The notes: generated from the sequence alone by a model not told the origin. A stretch of 28,969 nucleotides of DNA from Chloroflexota bacterium (GCA_016190585.1 JACPQH010000081.1:1-28969); one strand, 5' to 3'; counted from the first letter of the stretch, positions 14,585 through 22,555 are shown. A program made the numbers and translations.

Positions 14585-15178
14585 ATGACAGACAGAGTGA
14601 TGATCTTTATTGACGGGAGTAACCTGTACCACTCCCTGAAGAACATCTTCGGGCGGACCGACCTGGACATGGGCAAGTTCGCGCGCAAGCTGTTGGGACG
14701 CCGTTACCTCACCCGGATATACTATTATAATGCCAAGGTCGGCCAGCGCGAGGAGCCCGAGCGCTACCGCTCTCAGCAGGAGTTCTTCCGGAGCCTGAAA
14801 AACATCCCCTACCTGGAGCTGCGGCTGGGCCGGCTGGTCTATAACAACTGGCCGAGCTCCCCGCCTTACGAGAAGGGCATCGACATCCAGCTAGCGACCG
14901 ACATGATAACACACGCCTTCAAGAACACCTACGACGTCGCTATCCTCGTCGCCGGCGATAACGATTACGTGGGCGCGATCCAGGCGGTGAAGGACTACGG
15001 CAAGCACTTCGAGGTGGCCCTGTTCGGCCGGCAGGGCACATCGAGAGAGCTCAGGCAGGTGGCCGACCGGGTGATACAGGTCAACTCGCGGACCCTGCAT
15101 GACTGCTGGAAGTCTTCACAGGCGCGGCAGCAGCAGCCGCACCCCGAGCCAGCGCATGGTGTACAGGCTCAAGCTTAA
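14585..15178 (+). CDS. NYN (PIN-like) domain protein, LabA/DUF88 group
   Basis: A 197-residue protein with the NYN domain, a PIN-like metal-dependent nuclease fold found in RNA-processing enzymes. The acidic site residues visible are D10 in MIFIDGSNLYHS, D100 and D106 in EKGIDIQLATDM, and D125/D127 in VAGDNDYVG. The C-terminal tail (after about residue 175) is Gln/Ser-rich and not conserved-looking. ATG at 14585 is chosen for GAGGAG at 14575-14580 over a GTG at 14564. The 3' end overlaps the radical SAM gene by 23 bases, so the two are probably coupled. The substrate is unknown; RNA cleavage is a family-level inference. Confidence 0.85.
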   Translation: MTDRVMIFIDGSNLYHSLKNIFGRTDLDMGKFARKLLGRRYLTRIYYYNAKVGQREEPERYRSQQEFFRSLKNIPYLELRLGRLVYNNWPSSPPYEKGIDIQLATDMITHAFKNTYDVAILVAGDNDYVGAIQAVKDYGKHFEVALFGRQGTSRELRQVADRVIQVNSRTLHDCWKSSQARQQQPHPEPAHGVQAQA

Positions 15179-16730
15179 AGAGAGGCTGCCTCGCGAGCAG
15201 GGAACAATATTCAAAGACTGGGGCGGCAAGCTGCCAATCGCGCTTATCTACCCCAACTCTTACTACGTCGGGATGTCCAACCTGGGCGTCCAGGCCATCT
15301 ACGGTCTCCTGAACCGGCACAGCCGGGTGGTCTGCGAGAGGGTATTCTGGGACGGCGAGCTGCCGCTGGCCGTCGAGTCGGGCCGGCCCCTCACCGACTT
15401 CTCGGTGCTGGCGTTCTCCATATCTTACGAGCTCGACTACTTTAACGCCCTCCAGACGCTCCGGGCGGCCGGTATCCCGCTCCATGCCGCACAGCGTACC
15501 GACAAGCACCCGCTGGTCATCGCCGGCGGCCCCTGCATCATTTCCAACCCCGCCCCCCTGGCGCCGTTCTTCGACCTGTTCGGCATCGGGGAGGCCGAGG
15601 TCCTGACGCCGCCCCTGCTGGCGGCCCTCCTCGAAGAGGCCCCCGGCGACCGGGCGGCGCTCCTGGCGTCGCTTGGCCGTGTGCCCGGCATTTACGCACC
15701 CGGTTATACTCAGGGCAAGGTGGTCCGGCAGTGGGTTAAGAAGCTTGACGACCATGATGTAAGCTCGGTGGTGCTGACACCCGATACCGAGCTGGGCGAC
15801 CTCTACCTGGTGGAGGCGGAGCGGGGCTGCGCCCAGGGGTGCCGCTTCTGCCTGGTATGCGCGGCCTTCAACCCGATGCGCCTCCACTCCACGGCGCGCA
15901 TCCTGGAGCAGGCCGCGCGGGGACTGGCCTTCCGCCGGCGCATCGGCCTGGTGGGGCCGTCCGTCTCCGACCACCCTGATTTTGAGAACATCCTGGCCGG
16001 AGTGCGCGGCCTGGGCGCCGAGCTGGCCGTAAGCTCGCTGAGGCTGAGCGGCCTGACACCGGGCATCCTCGGCGAGCTGGTCAAAGGCGGCATCCGCAGC
16101 ATCGCCATCGCCCCCGAAGCCGGCTCGCAGCGCCTTCGCGACGTCATCCGGAAGGGCATCACCGAATCCGATATCCTGGGAGCCATCGGGCGGGCAGCGG
16201 CGTACGGCATGAAGCAGCTCAAGCTCTACTTCATGATCGGGCTGCCATCGGAGTCGGACGATGACATCGAGCAGATAATCAGGCTTACCCTGGCGGCCAA
16301 AGAGGTTGTCGACCGGAGCCGCGCCGGCACCCGGCTCGGACTAAATATTTCGCCCTTCGTGCCCAAAGCGGGCACGCCCTTCCAGTGGCTGCCGATGGCC
16401 CCGGTCAGGGTGTTGAACGAGCGCATCACCCGTTTGAAGAAAAGCCTGGCCGCCAGGGGGGTCGAGGCGAAATACGAAAGCCCGTCCTGGAGCGAGGTCC
16501 AGGCGGTGCTGGCGCGCGGTGATGAGCAAGTGGCCGGCGTCCTGACAGATATGCCGGAGTTCACCCTGGCCGCCTGGCGGGCGGCCCTGGCCCGGCGGGG
16601 GATGGACAACGATTACTACGCTCACCAGGCATGGTCTACTGACGCGGTGCTGCCCTGGTCCTTTATCGACCAGGGGGTGCGCGGCGCCCGGCTCGAGTCT
16701 GAGCTCGGCAAGGCCCTGGCGGGCGCCTGA
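15156..16730 (+). CDS. Radical SAM protein with B12-binding-like N-terminal domain
   Basis: A 524-residue enzyme with a radical SAM core. The cluster motif C225-x3-C229-x2-C232 (ERGCAQGCRFCLV) binds a [4Fe-4S] cluster that cleaves S-adenosylmethionine. The N-terminal 200 residues (IALIYPNSYYVGMSNLGVQAIYGLLN, VIAGGPCIISNPAPLAPFFDLFGIGEAE) look like the cobalamin-binding-like domain of the TIGR03960-type group, though I see no clear DxHxxG ligand motif. The core continues with APEAGSQRLRDVIRKGI and LKLYFMIGLPSE. The reaction is unknown; relatives are linked to RNA or tRNA modification and are sometimes fused to a TIGR03936 domain, absent here. ATG at 15156 lies inside the end of the NYN gene. 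PFK follows after 26 bases. Confidence 0.85.
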   Translation: MVYRLKLKERLPREQGTIFKDWGGKLPIALIYPNSYYVGMSNLGVQAIYGLLNRHSRVVCERVFWDGELPLAVESGRPLTDFSVLAFSISYELDYFNALQTLRAAGIPLHAAQRTDKHPLVIAGGPCIISNPAPLAPFFDLFGIGEAEVLTPPLLAALLEEAPGDRAALLASLGRVPGIYAPGYTQGKVVRQWVKKLDDHDVSSVVLTPDTELGDLYLVEAERGCAQGCRFCLVCAAFNPMRLHSTARILEQAARGLAFRRRIGLVGPSVSDHPDFENILAGVRGLGAELAVSSLRLSGLTPGILGELVKGGIRSIAIAPEAGSQRLRDVIRKGITESDILGAIGRAAAYGMKQLKLYFMIGLPSESDDDIEQIIRLTLAAKEVVDRSRAGTRLGLNISPFVPKAGTPFQWLPMAPVRVLNERITRLKKSLAARGVEAKYESPSWSEVQAVLARGDEQVAGVLTDMPEFTLAAWRAALARRGMDNDYYAHQAWSTDAVLPWSFIDQGVRGARLESELGKALAGA

Positions 16731-16756
16731 CCGACAACCAAGCGGGAGGTACGCCT

Positions 16757-17869
16757 TTGGCGAAGAAGAACAGGATAGGTATACTTACCGGGGGCGGCGA
16801 CTGCCCCGGGATCAACGCCGTCATCCGGGCGATTACCAAGAAAGCCATCATCGACCACGGCTGCGAGATTATCGGCATCGAGGACGGTTTTGAGGGCGTG
16901 ATCCACAATCGCTGCCGCAAGCTGTCTTATGATGATGTCTCCGGTATCATCAACCTGGGCGGCACGATACTCGGCGCCTCGAACGTGTCCAACCCGTACC
17001 GGTACGCCGTCACCAGGAACGGCGGGGTGGAATTCGTTGACATGTCCCCCCGGGTCATCGCCAACGTGAAGGAGCTGGCTCTCGATTGCCTGATGTGCAT
17101 CGGCGGCGACGGCACGCTGAGCATCGCCAGCCGGCTCGCCTGCGACGGTGTTCCGGTCATCGGCTTGCCCAAAACAATAGACAACGATCTCAAGGAGACT
17201 GATATCACCTTCGGCTTCGATTCCGCCGTCTGCATCGCCACCGAGGGCATCGACCGCGTGCATACCACGGCGCAGTCCCACCACCGTATCATGGTGGTCG
17301 AGGTCATGGGGCGTCAAGCCGGCTGGATAGCCCTGCACGCCGGCGTGGCCGGGGGCGGCGACATTATCCTTATCCCCGAAATCCCCTATGACATCAGCGT
17401 GGTTGCCGACAAGATTACGGAGAGGAACCAGAAAGGCAAGCGGTTCACCATCGTGGTGGTCGCCGAAGGCGCCCGCCCGCAGGGCGGCGAGGTGGTGATA
17501 CAGCGGATCGTAAAAGAAAGCACGGAACCGGTCCGTCTCGGCGGCATCGGGTTCGTCCTGGGCTCGCAGATAGAACAGGCCACCGGCATCGAGACCCGCA
17601 CGGTGGTCATGGGGCACCTGCTGAGGGGCGGCGGGCCGACGCCTTTCGACCGGGTGCTGGCGACCAGGCTGGGCGTGACCGCGGTCGACATGTTGTTCCG
17701 GGGACAGCTCGGACAGATGGCGGCGGTTAAAGGCCCCGCCATCGAGGGCGTACCCCTGGACGAGGTGGCCCGGGGACCCCGCACCGTCCCGCGAAACGAC
17801 CCCCTTATCGCCGCCGCCCGGTCGGTCGGCACGTGCTTCGGCGACCGGATGGTATGCGCCCCTGGGTAA
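16757..17869 (+). CDS. pfkA: 6-phosphofructokinase, group III-like
   Basis: Phosphorylates fructose 6-phosphate at C1 in glycolysis. The 370-residue protein has TGGGDCPGINAVIR (11-24), GGDGT (116-120), PKTIDND (138-144, catalytic D142) and MGRQAGW. At the two positions that mark the phosphate donor, it has Gly (G119, matching G104 of the E. coli enzyme, ATP type) and Lys (K139, matching G124, commonly Lys in PPi or mixed enzymes). That pair is usual in mixed-substrate group III PFKs, which mostly use ATP. The donor is therefore probably ATP but untested. The start is TTG at 16757, supported by GGGAGGT at 16744-16750. It is the last gene of the NYN-radical SAM run. Confidence 0.92.
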   Translation: MAKKNRIGILTGGGDCPGINAVIRAITKKAIIDHGCEIIGIEDGFEGVIHNRCRKLSYDDVSGIINLGGTILGASNVSNPYRYAVTRNGGVEFVDMSPRVIANVKELALDCLMCIGGDGTLSIASRLACDGVPVIGLPKTIDNDLKETDITFGFDSAVCIATEGIDRVHTTAQSHHRIMVVEVMGRQAGWIALHAGVAGGGDIILIPEIPYDISVVADKITERNQKGKRFTIVVVAEGARPQGGEVVIQRIVKESTEPVRLGGIGFVLGSQIEQATGIETRTVVMGHLLRGGGPTPFDRVLATRLGVTAVDMLFRGQLGQMAAVKGPAIEGVPLDEVARGPRTVPRNDPLIAAARSVGTCFGDRMVCAPG

Positions 17870-18265
17870 ACGGGGCGCTGGTGTTATGCTGGTAACCAAG
17901 TGTTCGATGCTATATGACGACGAGAATCCTTCCCCGGCTGGATGGATGCGGAATCGGGTCATTCCCCCCATTAGAACACGAAAGAGACACCATAAAGTAT
18001 GAAATTTTATATTTTCCTTCTCGTGAGCACCTCACCCCCTTGTATCCCCCAATCCTGGCAGGCGAGGGGGAAGAGATTTTAGAGAGGGGCAAGCCCCTCT
18101 ACTACGTTACACCCCCTTCCCTGAGGGAAGGGGGATGGGCTCGAAAGATAACGCAAAACGTCTATTTTCGAAGTAATGCCAATAACGAACAGTTCGATGT
18201 GATAATCCCGCCAGGATGCGGATTCCTCGCTGCATCTCGGAATGACAATAACGAAGTGTGCCGCG
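17870..18265 (+). repeat. Non-coding stretch with hairpins and dispersed intergenic repeat units
   Basis: No gene is supported in these 396 bases. It contains a perfect hairpin AGAGGGGC-AA-GCCCCTCT (18083-18100), a 10-base-pair hairpin with a 3-base loop (18112-18134), CCTGGCAGGCGAGGGGGA at 18054-18071 (identical at 24407-24424), and on the minus strand GTCATTCCGAGATGCAGCGA (18246-18227), which continues to 18220 and has a diverged copy at 24279-24305. Such units recur between genes in many genomes. An open frame through this stretch has no coding character. Confidence 0.6.
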
Positions 18266-19060
18266 CTAGCTTGCCGCGGCGCGCCGGGCGTGGCGCAGGT
18301 GGCGAAAAACAAAGTACAGGCCGACCGCCCCGATGAGGAAGGTCGCTGGAAAGGTGATGACGGGCTGCCTGGTGGCGGCGGCCAGGTTCCAGAGGGCATG
18401 GAGAGCCACCGCCAGCATGAAGTAGGCGGTGGTCATCACGGCCAGCTTCATCACCCCCTGACGGCGGTAGTGCCACATGGCGCCGCAGACCAGCCCAGTC
18501 CAGGCGGCATGGCCTAGCGGGGAGAGCAAACCGCGCACCACCAGCACGCTTTGCAGTTCGGTGAAATCTCCGGAAGACCTTATCAGGCTCACCAGGCCGT
18601 AGCCCATCGTCTCGAAGGCGGCAAAGCCCATGCCGGTAGCGACGCCGAACAACAGGCCGTCAGCTTCGGAACGGTACCGAGCCTGTAGAAAGACGATTAC
18701 CGGGAAAATCAGCTTGGCGCCCTCCTCGATAACAGACGCACCCGTGAGGTCCAGCAGCCCCGCCTGGTCGAAGGTGTATTCCAGCACCCCCGCGATGAAC
18801 GTACCGGCCACGCCGCCTACCAGGAACATGAGGGTGGCCTGGACGAGGGGAATCCCGCCGTGGACCTGACGGTCAAGCAGGTGCTCCTGCCGGTAAAAAT
18901 AGGCGGCGAAGGAGACCGGGACCACGAAAGCCCCCAGCAAGATAAGGGACGGCAGGAAATTGGGATTGCCGGTAAGCCGGAAGGCCTCGCCGCCGAGAAC
19001 GAAGAGCGTGACACCGCCCAGGGCTATCTGGAGCCAGCTTCGCGTGACAATAAAACGCAT
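18266..19060 (-). CDS. PrsW-family intramembrane metalloprotease
   Basis: A 264-residue polytopic membrane protein of the PrsW family (CPBP-related glutamic or metal peptidases that cut membrane proteins such as anti-sigma factors). It shows about seven hydrophobic segments and the family's active-site elements: EEGAK (E112, E113, K116), the FAAFE motif (E150), SPLGHAAWTG (H184) and ALHALWN (H221). The last helix ends in a basic tail (FRHLRHARRAAAS). The substrate is unknown and no anti-sigma gene is in the window. A purine-rich site (GGGGGA) precedes the ATG. It lies 59 bases downstream of the UspA gene on the same strand. Confidence 0.9.
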   Translation of the reverse strand: MRFIVTRSWLQIALGGVTLFVLGGEAFRLTGNPNFLPSLILLGAFVVPVSFAAYFYRQEHLLDRQVHGGIPLVQATLMFLVGGVAGTFIAGVLEYTFDQAGLLDLTGASVIEEGAKLIFPVIVFLQARYRSEADGLLFGVATGMGFAAFETMGYGLVSLIRSSGDFTELQSVLVVRGLLSPLGHAAWTGLVCGAMWHYRRQGVMKLAVMTTAYFMLAVALHALWNLAAATRQPVITFPATFLIGAVGLYFVFRHLRHARRAAAS

Positions 19061-19119
19061 CGTCCCCCGCCGGGAAACGCGAAATCCCGTTGCCGCCGGT
19101 CCGTCCGGCAGAGAGGCAC

Positions 19120-19599
19120 TCAGCCGGATATGCCGGGGACGCAGCCGGGCGCCCGGATCATGAACACCGGCACGCAGGAAGAACGCAGGACGCGGTCGGC
19201 GACGCTGCCCCAGACCCAGCGGCTGACCCCGGAACGCCCGTGGGTGGCCAGTATTATCAGGTCCACCTCATTCTTCACCGCGAAATCGGCGATGGCGTCG
19301 GCGGCCTTGCCGACCGTTACGACCGAGTGCACGCTGGCCCCATCGTACTTCCTGTCCTGCATTATCTTGCGCAGATAGTCCTTGGCGTTCTCCCTGGACT
19401 GGTCCTCCATCCGCTTGGCGTCTTCTTCGTTGTAGGTATAGCCTTCGCCCCCGGTGATACCCGGCGTCATCACCGGCTCCACCACCCGCATGAAGACCAC
19501 GTTCGACGTCCCGCACCCGCGCGCGATGGCGTCCAGGTGAGGCAGCACGCATTCGGCAAGCTCCGAACCGTCCAGCGGTACCAGAATCTTATTGTACAT
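19120..19599 (-). CDS. Universal stress protein, UspA family
   Basis: A 159-residue single Usp domain, cytoplasmic. The start MYNKILVPLDGSELAECVLPH is typical, and the nucleotide-binding motif G-x2-G-x9-GS is complete in THGRSGVSRWVWGSVADRVL, so it is an ATP-binding member. A central acidic helical insert (NEEDAKRMEDQSRENAKDYLRK) is common in this subgroup. AAGGAGG lies just upstream of the ATG. It sits between the molybdopterin oxidoreductase and PrsW genes; the 91-base gap upstream contains short GC hairpins. Confidence 0.93.
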   Translation of the reverse strand: MYNKILVPLDGSELAECVLPHLDAIARGCGTSNVVFMRVVEPVMTPGITGGEGYTYNEEDAKRMEDQSRENAKDYLRKIMQDRKYDGASVHSVVTVGKAADAIADFAVKNEVDLIILATHGRSGVSRWVWGSVADRVLRSSCVPVFMIRAPGCVPGISG

Positions 19600-19690
19600 C
19601 TCTTCTCCTCCTTATCTCCCGGCGCGGAATATCCAAATGGTCCTCCCTTCGGGGAGAGTCCCGCGTCTTTCCCGCAAGGGGCGAGAGCGG

Positions 19691-20281
19691 TTAGCTGAAC
19701 CTTTCCTCTTGCCAGGGATCGCCGTGAATGTGGTAGCCATGAGACTCCCAGAAACCGGCCTGGTCTGACTCCAGGAACTCGACCCGCTCCACCCATTTGA
19801 CGCTCTTCCAGAGGTAAAGGGCAGGGACGACCAGCCGCAGGGGGTAGCCGTGCTCCGGCTTCAGGGTCTCGTTGTCCAGCCGGTGTGCGAACAGGACGTC
19901 AACCGCAAAAAATTCGTCAACCGGCAGATTGGCGCTGTAGCCGCCGGGGGCGTGCACCATCACGAAACGAGCGCGCGGGAGCACCTCGGTAACGTCCCGG
20001 ATGGTGCGGGAGCTGACCCCTTCCCAGAGATTATTCAGGCGCGACCAACTGGTGACGCAATGGACATCAGAGAGCACCTTCACCTGGGGCAGGGAGATGA
20101 ACTCATTGTAGCTCAGTTTCCGCTCCGGCCGGACCAGGCCGGATATGGTGAGGCTCCACTTGCCGAGGTCTACCGGCGGGACACCGCCGTAATGGAGGAC
20201 AGGAAACTTCGTGGTCAGCCTCTGGCCGGGGGGAAGCCTGTTCTCGCGTTCAGTATCCGGGCTGCGTATGATGTCTGCCAT
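19691..20281 (-). CDS. Molybdopterin-binding oxidoreductase (sulfite oxidase / MsrP-like), cytoplasmic
   Basis: A 196-residue protein of the sulfite oxidase molybdopterin domain family (PF00174). The Mo-ligating cysteine is C75 in SDVHCVTSWSRLNN, and the fold-typical segments GKWSLTISGLVRPERKLSYNEF and HGYPLRLVVPALYLWKSVKWVERVEF are present. Unlike MsrP (YedY) it has no twin-arginine or other signal peptide and lacks the dimerisation domain, so it should be cytoplasmic. The substrate is unknown. ATG at 20281 is chosen because GGAGG lies five bases before it; the GTG codons at 20287 and 20284 would overlap that site. It is 35 bases downstream of galT. Confidence 0.88.
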   Translation of the reverse strand: MADIIRSPDTERENRLPPGQRLTTKFPVLHYGGVPPVDLGKWSLTISGLVRPERKLSYNEFISLPQVKVLSDVHCVTSWSRLNNLWEGVSSRTIRDVTEVLPRARFVMVHAPGGYSANLPVDEFFAVDVLFAHRLDNETLKPEHGYPLRLVVPALYLWKSVKWVERVEFLESDQAGFWESHGYHIHGDPWQEERFS

Positions 20282-20316
20282 CACCACCTCCGCGGGATGA
20301 ACCGGTAATAAGAATA

Positions 20317-21339
20317 TTAAGGCGCTGCCTGGCGACTGTCAAGCCCGCCCGCGCGGCAGCCCCTGATGCGTTTTGCCGTCTCTTCAGGCAGGGCGATGTT
20401 GATGTAGATGCCGGAGCCGATCTCGAAACCGGCCGCCGTGGTCAGCCGCGGCACGATCCTGATATGCCAGTGATAATACGGGTCGCTTTCGAAGTCGGTA
20501 GTCGAGGTGTCGATGGCGAAGTTGAAGGCCGGGTCATTCAGCTCCGTGTAAAGGCAATACAGGCTCTCCCGGAGCACCCCGGCAAGCTCGGCGAGGCCGG
20601 CGCCGGGGAACAGCCCGAACGAGGCATAGTGCTTCCTGGGGACGATCCAGGTCTCGTAAGGCGCCCGCGAAGCGAACGGGTGAAGAACGACGAACTGCCC
20701 GGTAGCGGCGACGATCCTTTCCCCGCCCGCCAGCTCCTTGTCCAGCAGGTCGCAGTAGAGACAGCGGCCGGTATCGCTGTAGTAATCGTAGGCCACGCCA
20801 GACTTGCGCCGGTAGTAGGTGGCCATGATGGGCGTGGCCACGAGCTGCGAGTGGGGGTGCGCCAGCGATGTCCCGGAGCCCCAGCCGTGGTTCTTGAATA
20901 TGGTGATGAATTTCAGTCGCCGGTCGACCTTGAGGGCGTTGTAGCGGCGCTGGTAGGCTTGCAGCACCTTTGCGATTGCCGCCGGGGCCATCAGGGCCAT
21001 CATCGCGTTGTGCCGCGGGTCCTCGATGATGACCTCGTGGACGCCGTAGCCGGGCCGCCGGCGAAAAAACAGGTCGCCCCCGGCCACGCCGCCGGCGCCG
21101 TCCGGATTAAGGGCGGGAAAGCGATTGGGCACCACCCGGACCGCCCATTCGTCCGGCCCGCCAATCCGGCAGACCTCGGGCGGGGTGCGCGACTCGTTTC
21201 CGGGACAAAAAGGGCATGAAGCGTCCCATTCCGGCACGGGTTCGGGGTCACGGCGCGGCGCTTCGAGGGGCCGGCTTCCCCGCTCCGGAGCCATGATCAC
21301 CCACTCATGGGTCGTCGGGTCCTGCCTTAACTCTGACAT
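20317..21339 (-). CDS. galT: Galactose-1-phosphate uridylyltransferase
   Basis: Swaps UMP between UDP-glucose and galactose 1-phosphate (Leloir pathway). The 340-residue HIT-superfamily protein has the active site HPHSQ (H161, nucleophile H163), the zinc-type pair C42-x2-C45 (SCPFCPGNE), a second CLYC pair, and HWHIRIVPR near the C-terminus. Some bacterial relatives act on other sugar phosphates, so substrate breadth is open; no galK or galE is in the window. ATG at 21339 (MSELRQDPTTHEW) is preferred to a GTG at 21360. It has no Shine-Dalgarno site, and TATATT lies six bases upstream, so the mRNA may be leaderless. Confidence 0.9.
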   Translation of the reverse strand: MSELRQDPTTHEWVIMAPERGSRPLEAPRRDPEPVPEWDASCPFCPGNESRTPPEVCRIGGPDEWAVRVVPNRFPALNPDGAGGVAGGDLFFRRRPGYGVHEVIIEDPRHNAMMALMAPAAIAKVLQAYQRRYNALKVDRRLKFITIFKNHGWGSGTSLAHPHSQLVATPIMATYYRRKSGVAYDYYSDTGRCLYCDLLDKELAGGERIVAATGQFVVLHPFASRAPYETWIVPRKHYASFGLFPGAGLAELAGVLRESLYCLYTELNDPAFNFAIDTSTTDFESDPYYHWHIRIVPRLTTAAGFEIGSGIYINIALPEETAKRIRGCRAGGLDSRQAAP

Positions 21340-21345
21340 GGATTT

Positions 21346-21376
21346 AATATATTGTAACACATCAGATAAACATCAA
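21346..21376 (-). promoter_or_regulatory. Possible leaderless promoter of galT
   Basis: On the minus strand, TTGATG (21376-21371) and TATATT (21351-21346) are 19 bases apart, longer than ideal. The -10 box ends six bases before the ATG, so transcription would start at or next to the start codon. Confidence 0.45.
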
Positions 21377-21402
21377 CCGCGCCGCATGAATAGTACAAGC
21401 CA

Positions 21403-21431
21403 TTGACCGGCCCGGGGAAACTTGTTAGAAT
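21403..21431 (+). promoter_or_regulatory. Promoter of nrpR - glutamate synthase
   Basis: TTGACC (21403-21408) and TAGAAT (21426-21431) are separated by 17 bases, each one mismatch from consensus. The predicted start is near 21438, the first base of the GGAA-N6-TTCC operator. Confidence 0.7.
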
Positions 21432-21437
21432 ACCAGG

Positions 21438-21451
21438 GGAAAAAGGTTTCC
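21438..21451 (+). promoter_or_regulatory. NrpR-type operator GGAA-N6-TTCC
   Basis: The 14-base sequence GGAAAAAGGTTTCC fits the NrpR operator described in methanogens (GGAA, six bases, TTCC). It begins six bases after the -10 box and covers the predicted start of the gene that encodes the NrpR homologue itself, a position suited to repression. Confidence 0.7.
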
Positions 21452-21461
21452 TATTGCCACC

Positions 21462-22508
21462 ATGTTCGATAACGCCGACGTAGAACGCAAGGTCCTGGCC
21501 GTCATGAGAATCCTGGGCTCTTCGCAGGAGCCTCTGGGCGCGCGGGTCATCGCCGGCCGGCTCAAGGAGCGCGGCATCGAGCTGGGCGAGCGGGCCGTCC
21601 GCTACCACCTGAAACTGATGGATGAGCGCGGCCTGACCCGGCTTATCGGCCGGCGTGACGGGCGCGTCCTCACCGAAAGAGGCATCGACGAGATAGGCTC
21701 GGCCCGCGTCAAGGACAAGGTCGGCCTGGTCATTTCCAAGATTGAACTCCTGTCGTTCCGCACCAATTTCGACTACCGCAAGCGGGCGGGCTGGGTGCCG
21801 GTCAATATCTCGCTCTTCCCCAGGGAGTCTTTCGGCGAGGCCCTGAAAAAGATGAAGCCGGCGTTCGACGCCGGGCTCTGCGTCAGCAGCCTGGTGGCCG
21901 CCGCCGACGAAGGGGAGAGGCTCGGCGAGCTGGTCGTCCCCCGGGGCAAGAAGGCGCTGGGCACGGTGTGCTCAATCATCATCAACGGCACCCTGCTCAA
22001 GGCTGGCGTGCCCATGGACTCCCGTTTCGGCGGCATCCTCCAGATACGTAACCGGGTGCCCATGCGCTTCGTCGAGCTCATCCATTATTCCGGCTGCTCG
22101 CTGGACCCTTCGGAGATTTTCATCCGCGCCGGTATGACCTCGGTATGCGAGGTGGCGGAAAAAGGGGAAGGCAGGGTGCTGGGCAACTTCCGGGAGATCC
22201 CGGCCATGTGCCGTCCCCTGGCGCAGGATATTATCGAAGGCCTGGGCCAGGCCGGGTTCCGCGGGCTGCTCCTCATGGGCGAGACCAGCGCCAACGTCTG
22301 CGAGGTCACCGTCGAACCGAACAAGGTCGGCCTCGTTCTCCTCGGCGGCCTTAACCCGGTGGCGGCGGCCCGGGAGGCGGGCATCGAAGCGGAGAACCGC
22401 GCCATGAGCACCATCGTTGATTACCGCAGCCTGGTCCGGTTCGAGGAGCTGGCCGGCCTGCCCGGCCTTCCGGTCTCAACGGGCGCCGGCTACTCAAGCG
22501 GAATTTGA
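21462..22508 (+). CDS. nrpR: NrpR-family nitrogen regulator (winged helix plus one NrpR domain)
   Basis: A 348-residue transcription regulator. Residues 1-75 are a winged helix of the NrpR/RNase R type (VERKVLAVMRILGSSQEPLGARVIAGRLKERGIELGERAVRYHLKLMDERGLTRLI). Residues from about 85 to 340 form one NrpR (DUF128) domain, with FDAGLCVSS, GTVCSIIINGTLLKAGVPMDSRFGG and the late VTVEPNKVGLVLLGGLNPVAAAREAGI. In methanogens NrpR represses nitrogen fixation and glutamine synthetase genes and is released by 2-oxoglutarate. Here a matching operator lies on its own promoter, so autoregulation is likely. The downstream glutamate synthase (47-base gap) fits a nitrogen role. The ribosome-binding site is weak. 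Confidence 0.9.
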   Translation: MFDNADVERKVLAVMRILGSSQEPLGARVIAGRLKERGIELGERAVRYHLKLMDERGLTRLIGRRDGRVLTERGIDEIGSARVKDKVGLVISKIELLSFRTNFDYRKRAGWVPVNISLFPRESFGEALKKMKPAFDAGLCVSSLVAAADEGERLGELVVPRGKKALGTVCSIIINGTLLKAGVPMDSRFGGILQIRNRVPMRFVELIHYSGCSLDPSEIFIRAGMTSVCEVAEKGEGRVLGNFREIPAMCRPLAQDIIEGLGQAGFRGLLLMGETSANVCEVTVEPNKVGLVLLGGLNPVAAAREAGIEAENRAMSTIVDYRSLVRFEELAGLPGLPVSTGAGYSSGI

Positions 22509-22555
22509 TTTGAGCCATACCTGAGAAGTCTTAATCCGGTAAGGAGAGGAAAAGA

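Noticed and set aside
17914..18336. 140-residue open frame on the plus strand
   Set aside because: It runs through hairpins and dispersed repeats and into the 3' end of the PrsW gene on the other strand; the translation has no domain and no ribosome-binding site.
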